From Epiperipatus broadwayi (Eukaryota > Onychophora > Udeonychophora > Euonychophora > Peripatidae): a stretch of DNA of 64,000 bases. The notes beneath the pieces were generated by a model that saw only the letters and a program-made list of their open reading frames with translations, was not told where the DNA came from and did no database searches. This document shows, piece by piece, positions 49,151 to 60,312 of this stretch (its first letter is position 1; each line of letters opens with the position of its first letter). The stretch is from assembly GCA_028023455.1 (NCBI GenBank), contig JAQFVV010006696.1, forward strand, positions 62,001 through 126,000, read 5' to 3'. Position numbers and translations under genes: made by a program.

Positions 49151-49726
49151 ATAAATGAAGCTTCATCTGGTGCCAATAGGTGTCAGATTTTATCTTAGCT
49201 CAATCATTTTATGCAATTATTTGTTTAAAAAAATAATGATAAAAAAAGAAGAAATTGGTTAGTTAATGAATAAGATGTCATAATAATTGATAATGTGGTG
49301 ATATTTAATAAATTTTATACAATTATTTGTGCAAAGTAAGTAACATAATTATAATTAGTTTTTTAGGAGATATAAGATAGCATTTTTATCTAAGTAAATA
49401 TTTAGGATAGTATTTAAAATAATAATAGATGATATTAACTGTATCATAAAGTAATTTCTGCTTTATTTATTTCTAGTTTATAACTAATAATTGAAATAAT
49501 ATTGTAAATAAAATAAATAATATCAAATTAATTTAAAATTAATCTTTAGTTTTTTTAAAGCAGTCAACTAATAATTAATCTTTAAGGTAAAATAGCCTTA
49601 ATTTATTAAAAGTTATTTCTAAGATAATATTCTATAATATTTTTTTTATTTGTAGTTATTAACAGTTATAATTAGCTAGTGAAGGTTAAGTAAAGTAATC
49701 CCTGTATGTGTGTGCATGCATAGAGA

Positions 49727-50700
49727 TACACCTGGGTCTCATTTTATGTGGTAGATAGGTTCCTCAGAAAATGCACACAAAAGAAATCACACAAAAATAA
49801 ATGTAACTTACCTTGAAAATGGGGGATATGTTCCAGTAATTTTCTAAAGTTGCATAAAAGCAAAGCAACAAGGAATTATTATTTAAAATTCACATTAAAA
49901 AATAAGGAAATAAAGTATGACTAATAAAAAATTTTGAATATTGGAAAACAAAATTAATACAAGACAAACTTTTTTTACATTTTTTATTAACTACAGTACA
50001 GTATTTAATTTTACATTTTTCATACATATTTTAATCATTACTGCTAGCATTTTTAAACTGGTAAGAAATCAGATTTAATGTGATGTGATGTATTGTGGCT
50101 TCTTCTTAAATAAAGTCAAGAATCTCTCAGCAATTATGCCAAGAGAAACCTGTTACCCACTTTATTTTTATTCATGATGAGATGCAAAACTAGCACCAAT
50201 TTCAGTCTTGAGCTATGTTAATGGTTTTCTGTTTCTATATTAAAAAATGAGATTGTAAGCAAACCCAAAAAAATTATACATTAGTATTAGAAAGATTATT
50301 TTTAGTTTATAAAATCAATAAAATCTTCATCATTATTTAGTTTAAAATTCTAAAAGATTATTTATTTCTGTTATATATAATATGTTTTAAAAGCTTAAGT
50401 TTTTTGAATATTTATTGTGATATTTTTATATGTAAATATAAATCTATTATTATCATTTACTCATTAGTATAAATAGTTTATTTACATAGATGCTAAAAAT
50501 CTAAATACAACTTCAGGCCATATTCACATTAGCTGCTAAAATAACATTATATTTTTGAAAAAAAAAGTATTTCCAGTGAAAATAAGTTATTAATAATATA
50601 AATTTCTTGATATCTAATAAATATAGTGAAATATGAAAGACATTAAGAAGAAACATGAATCACATAACTTCAAAATCACATTAAATGAGACCCAGGTGTA
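49727..50700. mobile_element. Tc1/mariner-type non-autonomous element with TA duplication
   Basis: Terminal inverted repeats CACCTGGGTCTCATTTTATG (49729 on) and, at the right end, CACATTAAATGAGACCCAGG plus TG (ending 50698) agree at all but one of about 23 positions. Each end is bordered by TA (49727-49728 and 50699-50700), the target duplication made by this superfamily. The 970-bp interior contains no frame longer than about 60 codons and no visible DDE motif, so it is a deletion derivative or MITE moved by a transposase elsewhere. The clean ends suggest a rather young copy. Confidence 0.88.
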
Positions 50701-52800
50701 TAAGAAGAAAATGAATATATAATTAGCTATAATATTAAATTAACCAGAAAACAAATGAATGAACAAAATAATTATAATTAAATATTTTTTAAATAAGTGT
50801 ACTTTGATAAATGAAATTAGTTTTAATTTTATATTTGTATTCTATTTTTATTTTATGTAATATAATATTTTTTTAAAAATGTTACATAAAAACTAATAAT
50901 TAAATTTTAATTTATAGTCATTAAAGCATGTGATTTTCAAATAATTAGATCAAAGTGACATCATTTGTCAAAGGATTACAGTTAAAATGAAATAATTTAT
51001 ATTGATAGGTTGATTAATATAAATTGACATTAAAAATTTTTGGAGGAGAGAAAGAATAAAGATAAATAAAAAAGTTTTTATGTATTTGTGTTGTGTGTTG
51101 TTGAATCCTGAAGTTCACTGAAATCTTTTTTTCCCAAAACAAGTTGTAATCATGTTAAAAGTTTATATTTTTTAAACAGAAGTATGTTAAATTATATTTA
51201 ATTATTCCAAGATTATAATGTGTGACTGCTAAACAAAAGAGGTAACCCATTTTATTGGCATTGACTTTAAGATAATTCTCTTAAAAGCTATATTACAAAT
51301 GTTTAAAGGAAATTTTATATGTGCTACCTTCTTCACTAACTGTGTAACTTATATCTTTTGTGAAATGAATTTATGATATATACAATTAATATATTTATGG
51401 CTTAATTATTGTTACTGCATCAAACTTTATGGTTGAAAATTACTTAGTTATTCATTATATAAAAGAAAATTTAAATGATGAAAGTGTAAAAATATTTGTA
51501 GTAACTTTATTATAATTGAAAAGCTTCAATATCCATGTTTAAGTTCATTTATAACTGATTTTAAGTACCTATAGTATATTAATTTTGCCTAATGTTCAAC
51601 TAAAATATATTATTCATTATATTAATTATCTACTTCTAAAATAGTTTGATAAAAATGTTATAAACTCCAATTATTTAAGGATGGAATTTTATCTATTAAA
51701 TGTTAAGTATAGTTATAATGATCTGTTATATGTGCTTATATCTATACATTAAATTTATGATAATTATTTTTAACTCATTGGACAGATTGAATTTTCTACT
51801 TGCAAAATGCACCCATTCTTATGTTAAGAAGAGTTATATAGTAAACTATTCAATGCTATAAATCAATATTTACATGAAATAAAATGTATGTGAAAATGTA
51901 GATGTGTACACAAAAATGTATAGTTTTCCCATGGATTTCATTTGTTTAGTCATTTTATGTAGTTATGAATGTTCAGTTTAAAATTATAATATTAATTTTT
52001 AGTGTAGGTTACCACAAAGGAAATTCATTCCATTATTTCCATTAAAAGATTTTTTTTTAATTTGATTTTTGTAGTTTCAAATTTTCATTATAAAATGATA
52101 AAAATATTTCCAGATAAACATAAATTTTCACATCAGGTTAACATGGAGTTTTCCATTGTATTCATTAGAAGTTCTGTAGTATTAATTTATAGCATAAGTT
52201 TTCAGTCAAAAATAGTTGTAATAATTTCCATGTAAAATAGATTCCCCATTTAGAATAGCATATGCCTACATAGATATCATTTTTGAGAGTCATACATGGG
52301 TGTTGCAAATTTCACACAGGAATAATCTATTTATTAGGTATCTTTTTTATTAAACTGGTAGTATGATGGATATAGTCATATGCAACATTCAGTTAATACT
52401 TACCAGATGATAGTGTATTTTTGAAAACCAGCTGGTATATGATTCTATGTTTTGATACAGTCCTTACTTTCTGAATGTTTTCCTCATAATACCAGAGCTG
52501 TATCTGGTGTTTTGTTTTTAAGAGCTAAACTGATACCTATGCTCAGGTACCAACATCTGACCAGGATTACTCATTACTGATCCAACAGTGATGCATATTT
52601 CTTTAAACTGGGCAATTAATGTTGATTTAAACACAACTGCTATACCTGTAACCACATACTATCATAGACAAATCAGCAGTATGCCTTGCCAAATTGATAT
52701 CTTTATATGGAAATGATATTTTCCGCTTTTTTCAATTACATCCTAATTATAGAATAAATCTTCTGTAGTTATTTTTTCTTCTTAATTAGTAAAAAAGGTA
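50701..52800. other. No gene seen
   Basis: Uniform AT-rich DNA without frames or repeat cores. 52480-52700 is slightly less AT-rich ('CAGGTACCAACATCTGACC') but unrecognised. Confidence 0.45.
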
Positions 52801-52807
52801 CATTCAT

Positions 52808-52903
52808 AATTTTAAAAAATATATATATATATATTTTAAATCTAGTGGAATTGATAATTTTAAAAAATATATATATATATATTTTAAATCTAGTGGAATT
52901 GAT
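52808..52903. repeat. Perfect 48-bp tandem duplication
   Basis: Two identical 48-bp units (52808-52855 and 52856-52903), each with AATTTTAAAAAAT, a TA run and CTAGTGGAATTGAT. It lies at the left border of a foldback A relative. Perfect identity indicates a recent event or an assembly duplicate. Confidence 0.92.
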
Positions 52904-53150
52904 GTCAGACATTCAAGCACTCATGAACTATCCACACTATCTCATGTAACTGATATACATGACCACACACATAGAAGAGATAAACAATCACCAATATACA
53001 TGTGTGTGGTTATGTATATCAGCTATATGAGATAGTGTGGATAGTTCATGGATGCTTGAAAGTCTGACTTCAAATCCTTTTTATTTACAATAAATCTCCA
53101 GGTTTGTGAAGAGTGACTGGTTTTCAAATATTACAATATTTTACAGAAAA
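52904..53150. repeat. Short foldback member of family A
   Basis: 'TCAAGCACTCATGAACTATCC' split as 'TCAAGCACTCATGAAC' (52913) pairs with 'GTTCATGGATGCTTGA' (53046); 'CACACTATCTCAT' pairs with 'ATGAGATAGTGTG'; 'GACCACACACAT' with 'ATGTGTGTGGTT'. Its outer part, 'CCAGGTTTGTGAAGAGTGAC', matches the flank of the 9.5-kb element in reverse (9467-9490). It is thus an internally deleted relative. Confidence 0.82.
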
Positions 53151-53215
53151 AGTGTGGGGAGGTGAGTTGAAAGAGCATTTGTTTTAATTAATTAATAATA
53201 TATATATTGTAACAG

Positions 53216-53254
53216 TATATATATATATATATATATAAAAAAGAAAAAAAAAGA

Positions 53255-53297
<43 letters not shown>

Positions 53298-53318
53298 TAT
53301 CTTTTTTTTTCTTTTTTA
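53216..53318. repeat. (TA)n core inside an A-rich/T-rich palindrome
   Basis: TA runs at 53216-53237 and 53259-53294. The second is framed by AAGATACTA and TAGTATCTT preceded and followed by A- and T-rich arms, forming a palindrome of about 80 bp. Confidence 0.85.
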
Positions 53319-53980
53319 AAAAAAATAATAAATATTTTTTAGATCTTAGTAGTATATTTCTATTCTTATTTTTTTAAATTGTAAACTGGTAAATATATTA
53401 AATTACTGAAGTCAGAAAAAAAAATATATATTAATTTTTGTTCTTTTTTATACTTGTTTTTTCTCATACAACTAACCCTAATTATCATTAAAATTTTCTA
53501 CATTTGTATTTAAAATGTTTGAAATTCATTATAAGATCAAGTAAAAAAGGCATCTCTTTTAATCATTTGATATTACAAGCACAAAAAGTTTAAAAGGAAG
53601 ATTTAATTAATTTATAATTTTTTATGATTGTCTTTATTTTAATAATGGATATTTCATTTAATTTAATGTTTTTTTTTTTTTCCAAATAGAAATATGACAA
53701 TTTTGGACATTTTTAAAATTATAAATAATTGTAAAAAATAAAATCTTTCTCTTCAGTAATTGTTATCTATTTACCAGTTTTTTCTTAAAAAAGATTATTG
53801 AATTTTTTCATTTAAATTTTGGAAAAAAAAGATAAAAGATATAAAGTTTCACGTTCAAATAGTATTTTAAAAAGAAAAAAAAAACATTCTATTAATTAAA
53901 CATATTATTAATAATTTACATAATATTTTTCTTTTCTCTCAATTTTTCTTCAAAAGGACATAAAATGTTTATAAAATTGT
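53319..53980. other. Low-complexity A/T stretch
   Basis: Homopolymer-rich, no signal seen. Confidence 0.5.
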
Positions 53981-54260
53981 CTTGTGCCTACTCATCCAAT
54001 ATCCACACACTATTTTAAATTTGTGGTTTTAGGATCTTAAGATCTAGGTGCAGTGCTCTTAGATCCAAGACTATTCTTTGATAAAGAACACAAGTCAAAA
54101 GTAGTCTGGCAATAATGGAAGAGTAGTACTAGATATAGATTTTCTTCACAGTCATCCTGCATCCATGGATAACTCTTGCTTGCACTGAGAGGTCTTACTC
54201 TAGACAGAGTTTTACCTATGTGAAAGTAGCTTGTGTAATCATAAAGAATGGTGATGATGT
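53981..54260. repeat. Short foldback member of family B
   Basis: 'CTACTCATCCAATATCCAC' (53989) and 'CAGTGCTCTTAGATCCAAG' (54051) match the outer arms of the 62.1-kb palindrome; 'TTGCACTGAGAGG' (54181) matches its outermost part. The large centre present at 62.1 kb is missing. Confidence 0.72.
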
Positions 54261-56262
54261 GTCATTTGATACAAAAATATGAATAATTATTTATATGGGG
54301 CTAATATATTTTTATGCTATAAAAATAAGGACATCACTACTACCAAAGTAATACCTGGAGATAAAAATTCAATTATGATATGGATAAGAATTGTTTATTA
54401 ATTTAATAACCAATAATTTCTCCCATGATAATAATAGTGAGAATAAAAATATATTTTAAGGGTTTATTGGATAGAACAGATGTGTATAGTGTGATCATAG
54501 TGATTTTGGATACTTGAGTAATGTTAATTCTGGTATAAGTATCTATTATAATTGTCTATCCAAGACTGAATAATTACATGAAAATACAAGTGATGTTGAT
54601 CTTATCTTCAAAATCACCAAATAAAGGTATAAAGAAAGTGAACTCTTTAAAAATATTTCAAATACTTTTTGGTGTTACATGCAACTCCAATTGAAATTTT
54701 CTGGACTTAATGAGATTTCTGATGTAAAAATGTTTCTTATTTTGATATCAACTGACATTTATTGAAATCATTAATTTATTCAAACCACAGTCTTTGTTTT
54801 TAATTTGCATACAAGGGCAATATTAGCAGTATGTTGAATATTCACTGTCCTAACATGTCAACTGACATAGCAGTGGATTTATGTTTGCATGGTTCACATA
54901 ACATTGCTAGTGGATGTGGGAATGTTGCACATCACCTCCATATTCTTTCGAAATTAAACATAATTATAATACTTGTTTATAAAACACAAACTAGCCAACT
55001 TTGTAGTCCAAATAAGATTGGCAAAAGGTGGCAATACTGACATTTATATATTATTAGTATGTATATAGTACATTGGAAATTACATTACTAATTAACTCCA
55101 ATACTGTTCCATTATCTGTTTATGTTAATATTTAATATTTAGTTCCCACAATAGATTATAAACTTTAATTGAAATGTAATTAGTAAAAAATATGCATATT
55201 ATTATCAAATATTATTATCTTATATGATCAGTTACTATATTAAAAAAGTTAAGCCATATAATGCATATTACATTCAATTTTAAAATAAATACCATCTAAT
55301 AAAAATCTTTTAAGAGGATAATTGTTGTTAAGTAACATCAATAAATTTAAAAACAAAGAGCAAAACAAGTTTAAGGGGCTGGAGATTATTTCACAGACAG
55401 ATTGCAAATATAAATTTGAAATCTAGAATAAAAATTTAAATTAAAAGAAAATAAATACTATTTCTTTAAAAAACAGTGGTGACTGATAAGACAAAATATA
55501 TAAGTGAAAATAATATTTTCCTTATCTTATATTTTTTGCTATCTCAAAGAAGTTGATCAGCCAAGTTATAGCTTATCTTGAAAAACATGGGAGCATGGAG
55601 GCAGTGATATCTAATAACTAGTGAATACCAAACCTTAAGAAGCCATATCTCCAGTTATTTAAAGCTATGCAAGCCATAAACTACAATTAGATGATATTAT
55701 ATATTTTCACTGCCCACTCTGTGTGATAATTGGATAAAAAAATTGTTCTTACCAAACAAATATGCTTTTCTTCAGTATTGTACCAAATGGTTTACTTAAG
55801 AACTTAATAACAATTATGCTCATCTGTGAATTATCTTTAGATCAGTCACACACCCCTACCCCAGAAGTATCAAAAACACAATTATCCAAAAGAAGACCAA
55901 GCTCAAACACACAAAACATCATACAAATGAAGACACAGAAAAACTAAATATATAAATTGCAATTATCATTGAATTAACTCTGACAAAGACCATTAATACT
56001 AGTAAATAGTTAATTAGTTAATTAAGGCCTTTATAAAATTTTGTAAACCAGATGTAAATATTTTTATTATGCAGATTAGTTTACTGTAGACAGTTTGTTT
56101 AATTTTACAATATTTTTTTTCTTTATATATTATATTGTATATTTAATGTTTTCCTTATTTACATATTCACTATTGGAATAAGTATGTCATGGGGACACTT
56201 ATGGGGGCAGAAAATGATTTTTATGATTTTTTGTAAAAGTATAATACCCGTTATAAAAGTTT
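54261..56262. other. No gene seen; likely intergenic or upstream intron
   Basis: Frames at 54831-55040 and 55762-55947 (+) have no recognised domain. The signal-peptide exon of the protease whose next exon is at 57102 should lie to the left, but none could be identified with confidence. Confidence 0.35.
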
Positions 56263-56475
56263 TATATATAATATATAAGCAAACAATTTAACGGTAAAAA
56301 TATATATTATATTTTAAATTCTTTAGTAGCGCTTTCAATTTTAATGTTACGTAAATAAAATTTGAAATTCAGTTAAAGCTGACGAGTATTATACATAATT
56401 GAAAGTACTACTAAAGAATTTAAAATATAATATTTTTTACAGTTAAATTGTTTATATATATTGATATATATATAT
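56263..56475. repeat. PLE-end palindrome carrying a hammerhead
   Basis: About 200 bp. 'ATATAAGCAAACAATTTAAC' (56272) mirrors 'AGTTAAATTGTTTATATAT' (56440); 'TTTTAAATTCTTTAGTAG' (56312) mirrors 'CTACTAAAGAATTTAAAA' (56409). The same terminal sequences occur at both ends of the PLE pair at 14440-16228, so this looks like two PLE ends joined with all coding DNA removed. (TA)n follows at 56464. Confidence 0.75.
56365..56421 (+). ncRNA. Hammerhead-ribozyme-like motif, PLE end copy 3
   Basis: Outer stem I AAATTC/GAATTT (56365-56370 with 56416-56421), inner G-C and A-U pairs, core CTGACGA (56379-56385), stem II of five pairs ATTAT/ATAAT, GAAA (56401-56404), stem III AGTACT (56404-56409) and A at the predicted cleavage position (56410/56411). 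The core and stem III are intact, making it the best of the three. Stem II carries a T-T mismatch next to the core. The left half of the palindrome (56316-56336, - strand) keeps only the GAAA-stem III half. Confidence 0.72.
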
Positions 56476-56996
56476 ATATAAACCTTTACCAGTTTGTTCC
56501 AATATTAGATTTTTATTAATTAGTCTTATATCATATCCTAAGCTATCATTTTAAAAATAATAATTCAGTACTCAATTTAAAATTTTGAATTGATACTTCA
56601 TTATCACATGGATAATTAGGTTTGAATCACAGTGCCCTTATCAAAAAAGTAGCACATTAATTTATTTTTAATGCTGACATCAGATAATTATATTTTCTTC
56701 ATTAAAGGTGGTATTTTTTCAACTATTCACTTGACAATTTCCAATTTAATTGAGAGGTAAGATAATCAGAATATTTAATTGGATATTTTGATTTGATCAA
56801 ACATTTCTATAATTGTGTATTTCCTTATATATTTCAGTTTGATTATTTTGTAAATAAAAAAAAAATATTATGGTCCATTTATATAAAAAAAAATCCGTGA
56901 TAGGTAGAAGGAAAGGTTCATTGTCAGGACACCTTATTTATAATAAGTTTTTATATGATCTTGTATGGTATTTTAATTTTAATTTTTTGTATTTAA

Positions 56997-57000
<4 letters not shown>

Positions 57001-57063
<63 letters not shown>
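57001..57063. repeat. (TA)n microsatellite next to a splice acceptor
   Basis: 63 bp of TA ending 38 bases before the protease exon at 57102. Confidence 0.97.
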
Positions 57064-57066
<3 letters not shown>

Positions 57067-57101
57067 AAACGTAAAAATACAGCGTAAACAAATTATTTCA
57101 G

Positions 57102-57238
57102 CTTCTTCTGTTCATAACTTTAACGAGTCTGATGTCATAGCATCCATATCACATCCTGAATGTGGATTTCGGCCTCTTCATAGACATAAACGTGTTGTTG
57201 GAGGAAGAAATGCTCTCCTTGGAGAAGCACCATGGATG
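57102..57238 (+). CDS. Trypsin-like serine protease, exon with activation site
   Basis: Internal exon of an S1 serine protease, entered in phase 1 after 'ATTATTTCAG' and left in phase 0 at GCACCATGGATG|GTATTT. Its 45 full codons comprise a propeptide end ('HPECGFRPLHRHKR') and the start of the mature enzyme ('VVGGRNALLGEAPWM'). Cleavage after KR would free the N-terminal Val that activates the enzyme. The cysteine in ECGF is the usual light-chain partner that keeps the propeptide attached by a disulfide, as in multi-domain or clip-type arthropod proteases. The exon joins in frame to 60224. Upstream exons (signal peptide, any regulatory domain) were not found. Confidence 0.92.
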
Positions 57239-58139
57239 GTATTTTAATATTCTTTTTAATTTTTTAAAATTAAATTTTATTTGTACTTTTTAAATACATA
57301 AATCTTTTTGGAATGTTTAATAGAAAATTTTGAAATACTTACCAATATAGGAAATTTTTTAAATTTATATAAAAAAAAAAACTACCAGTTGGCAAAAAGT
57401 GAGAAGGAATAGTTAAATAATCCTAGATAATTTTCCAAACAAAGAATTGGAACCAACGCTGATTATGAAAAACAGAATTCACCTAGCGCTTACTTAACAT
57501 TTTTTATAATAGCTTCTAAATGAATTAAATAATGACGCAGAGACATGTGTTAAAAATTATTTCTATATACTATAAATGCTTTATAAATTATCTGAAAGTA
57601 TATTGTATAACTTTTCACATATTTATCCATAGGTTTTTGACTGAGTTTTGCTTTTGGTATTTTTTAACATATGCTTGCTAAAATAAATTCTTTATATACT
57701 TGATTTTTTTATACAATTCTGAGAAAAATCGAGTATATTTGTTTATAATTCTATATAACACTAAACAGACGATAATTCTAAACAATATTCTTTGCCAACA
57801 GTAATGTTTTTGAATATAGCATTATGTTTCTGGATCGAACAACAGCTAAGAAATAAAAGCCAACCTGAAATTTAGTATTTAAAATTTAAGTCCGATTTTT
57901 GAAGATTAAGAATCATCTTTTATTTATTAAAATAATTAAATAAAATTCTAAAACAAGTTAAATTTCATATTTAAAATGTAAGCCTAGTTTTTGTGGATTA
58001 AATGACATCTTTTATTTATTAAAATAATTGAATAACTTTCTAAAACAAGATAAATAATTTATTATTTCATGAATATAATCAATGTTAGAGTGTGATATAT
58101 GAATCCAATAATATAAAATATGAAAATATTTGAAAAAGT

Positions 58140-59885
58140 GAAATTTATATGAGAAGAATAATCGAGTAAATTCATTTTCATTATTTATCCATCACCTGCA
58201 AGATAAATGACATTCCAACTTTCATCCATTATCTCTGATTACTAGCCTTTCTTCTCCACATACAATATCACACTTTCCTATTTCATCTATGTATTCTACA
58301 TGTGATGTTTTTCTAAGACATTTACAATCACTTTAATGCTATTATAAGATTTCAATTATCTATCTATTACCATCTCTTCTACCAAATTTTTTAACACAAT
58401 TTCACACGAGTCTTTTAATTCTTTTACCAATATCAATAAAACCTGTTTGTTCCCTCTCTGATGTATTTAATTTTCAATCTTTTTGTTACACCTATCACAT
58501 ATATCTTCATACTTCATTGAATGATCTTATATCTCTGTATTACATTTTCATTAAGTATCTAAGTCTTACATATGTAAGTAAAATCTCATTGCATGCGTTT
58601 GTTAAATAGCTTTTTCTTAAACACATAGGCACATTTCCTTCTAATATTAAGTTATTTTAACGAAAAACATCCCAAGAAAGTTTAATTATATTATTAATTT
58701 CACCAATTATGTTTTTATCTGTTCTAATAATTTGACCAATGCATTTTAGATGTTAATGTCTGCTAACTCATTATTAACAATCTTTATTTTCATTTTTTTT
58801 TTGAAAAAATTCATTGATCATTAATTACTTTAATTATTTTAAGTGTTACTTTTAATTCTACTATTTTTCTTTTATCTGAAAGGTCTTGCAACAAGCTAGA
58901 AAACTATTAATCACAACAAGTTAGAAAACTCTAAATCGCTATGTGTAAAATACCACGAAATTATTTATAAATTCTAGATGACTTAAATAGACTTCATTTA
59001 TTTTTATTATCTTAGCCTCCCATTTCAATCCACAAAATATTTTTTAGACAACTGCTGTAAAATTGTTTTGGAGATGTGGTGTCACCCTGTCTTACACCCT
59101 TCTCAATGTTCACTTTCCTAGGATCATTATATAACCTAATTGTTGCTGTCACATTTTTATAAATATTCTTTAAACTATGACAATATCCTGGAACTATACT
59201 TAGATGATCCAATACTGTAATCACTGAAGAAATGTTTGTAGAATCAAATGCCTTTTCATAATCTACAAATTCAAAACATAATGACAAGTCATATTCATTT
59301 GTACTTTCTATTACTTCTCTCAATACCTGGATATGATCTTCTGTACAAAAACCACTTTTAAATCCAGCTTGTTTTCTTGCTTGGTGAAATTTCAATATTC
59401 TCTGTAGAAAGTTGTAATTATCTTGGTAAAAACTTTGTATAAACTGATAAAAGGCTGATAGATCTATAATTTTTCATATCTTCTTTATCACCTTTTTAAA
59501 ATATTAATATTAATATTGCATTATTCCAATCATCTGGTACATCTTTATCATTTAGAAATTTGGTATATAACTTTGCTAAAAAATATATATATTTTTAACC
59601 TGCTTTTTTTAATATATAAATTATAATTACCTCATCACCCGCATCTTTTTCTTTCTTTATAAATTTAATTGCATGTCTCATTTCTTCATTTAATATTCTG
59701 GGCAATTCGGATAATATAATACATATATGAGGTACTTGTTCTTTATTATTATATAATTCTTGATAAAAATCTTTCTACACATTTCATAATGTCATCTCCC
59801 TTTTTAGAAATAATTCCATCTTTTTTTTTCTTATTGCAAAGATACATTTCATACCAATACCAAAATGTTGTTTTACAATTTTACG
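58140..59885 (-). mobile_element. RTE LINE, RT and C-terminal part, in a protease intron
   Basis: On the - strand, 59885-59780 matches the block just before the RT of the 4.8-kb copy. The frame 59395-59012 (127 codons) has 'KQAGFKSGFCTEDHIQVL', 'CFEFVDYEKAFDSTN' and 'NIEKGVRQGDTTSPKQF', three consecutive RT motifs in good state, with the catalytic Asp in VDYEKAFD. The catalytic FADD block is largely lost. C-terminal traces ('IGKRIKRL', 'KNLVEEMVIDR') reach about 58350. The endonuclease end is missing (5' truncation). Antisense to the host gene, as is common for tolerated intronic insertions. Confidence 0.85.
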
Positions 59886-60067
59886 TGTTTTTATATTCAA
59901 TCATTTACGGACAACATACTGTGCAGCGATTTTATTTTTCTAAAATTAATTTTAAAACCTTTGCTTTATCTATGAAGATTTTTATTTTAATAATTTTAGA
60001 GGAAATTATATATATATATAATTAAATATTCAATTATATAATTACTTACATTGCTTTGGAAAAGTAC

Positions 60068-60070
<3 letters not shown>

Positions 60071-60125
<55 letters not shown>

Positions 60126-60127
60126 TG

Positions 60128-60167
<40 letters not shown>

Positions 60168-60171
60168 CAAG
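60071..60171. repeat. Double (TA)n array with CTTGCTTTA/TAAAGCAAG arms
   Basis: TA at 60071-60123 and 60131-60163. The second array sits between CTTGCTTTA and TAAAGCAAG, making a hairpin. It ends about 50 bases before the acceptor of the exon at 60224. Confidence 0.93.
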
Positions 60172-60223
60172 TACTCTTAAAAACAAAGAATAAAACAAAA
60201 ATTGCAACTTTATTTCTTTATAG

Positions 60224-60312
60224 GTATCTTTGCAAGATCGTTATACGCACATGTGTGGTGGAGCTATAATTAATGAACATTGGATTTTAACATCAGCTCA
60301 TTGTTTTTTCCC
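60224..60312 (+). CDS. Trypsin-like serine protease, catalytic histidine exon
   Basis: Second catalytic-domain exon, phase 0 in, phase 2 out (TTCCC|GTGAGT). It encodes '[19 protein letters not shown]' followed by '[10 protein letters not shown]'. The cysteine of MCGG and that of AHC form the invariant Cys42-Cys58 bridge around the catalytic His57; SAHC replaces the usual AAHC, a mild change. Joined to 57238 it gives PWM-VSLQ, a perfect continuation of the mature chain. The exons with the catalytic Asp and Ser are not in the window. The gene is on the same strand as the one ending at 9020 but 48 kb away, so the two are probably neighbours in a cluster. Confidence 0.93.

Larger units (their letters stand above)
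57239..60223 (+). other. Intron between the two protease exons
   Basis: About 3 kb, phase 0, GT (57239) to TAG (60221-60223). It contains an RTE copy in antisense and TA-rich palindromes near its 3' end, so its size is largely due to insertions. Confidence 0.85.
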
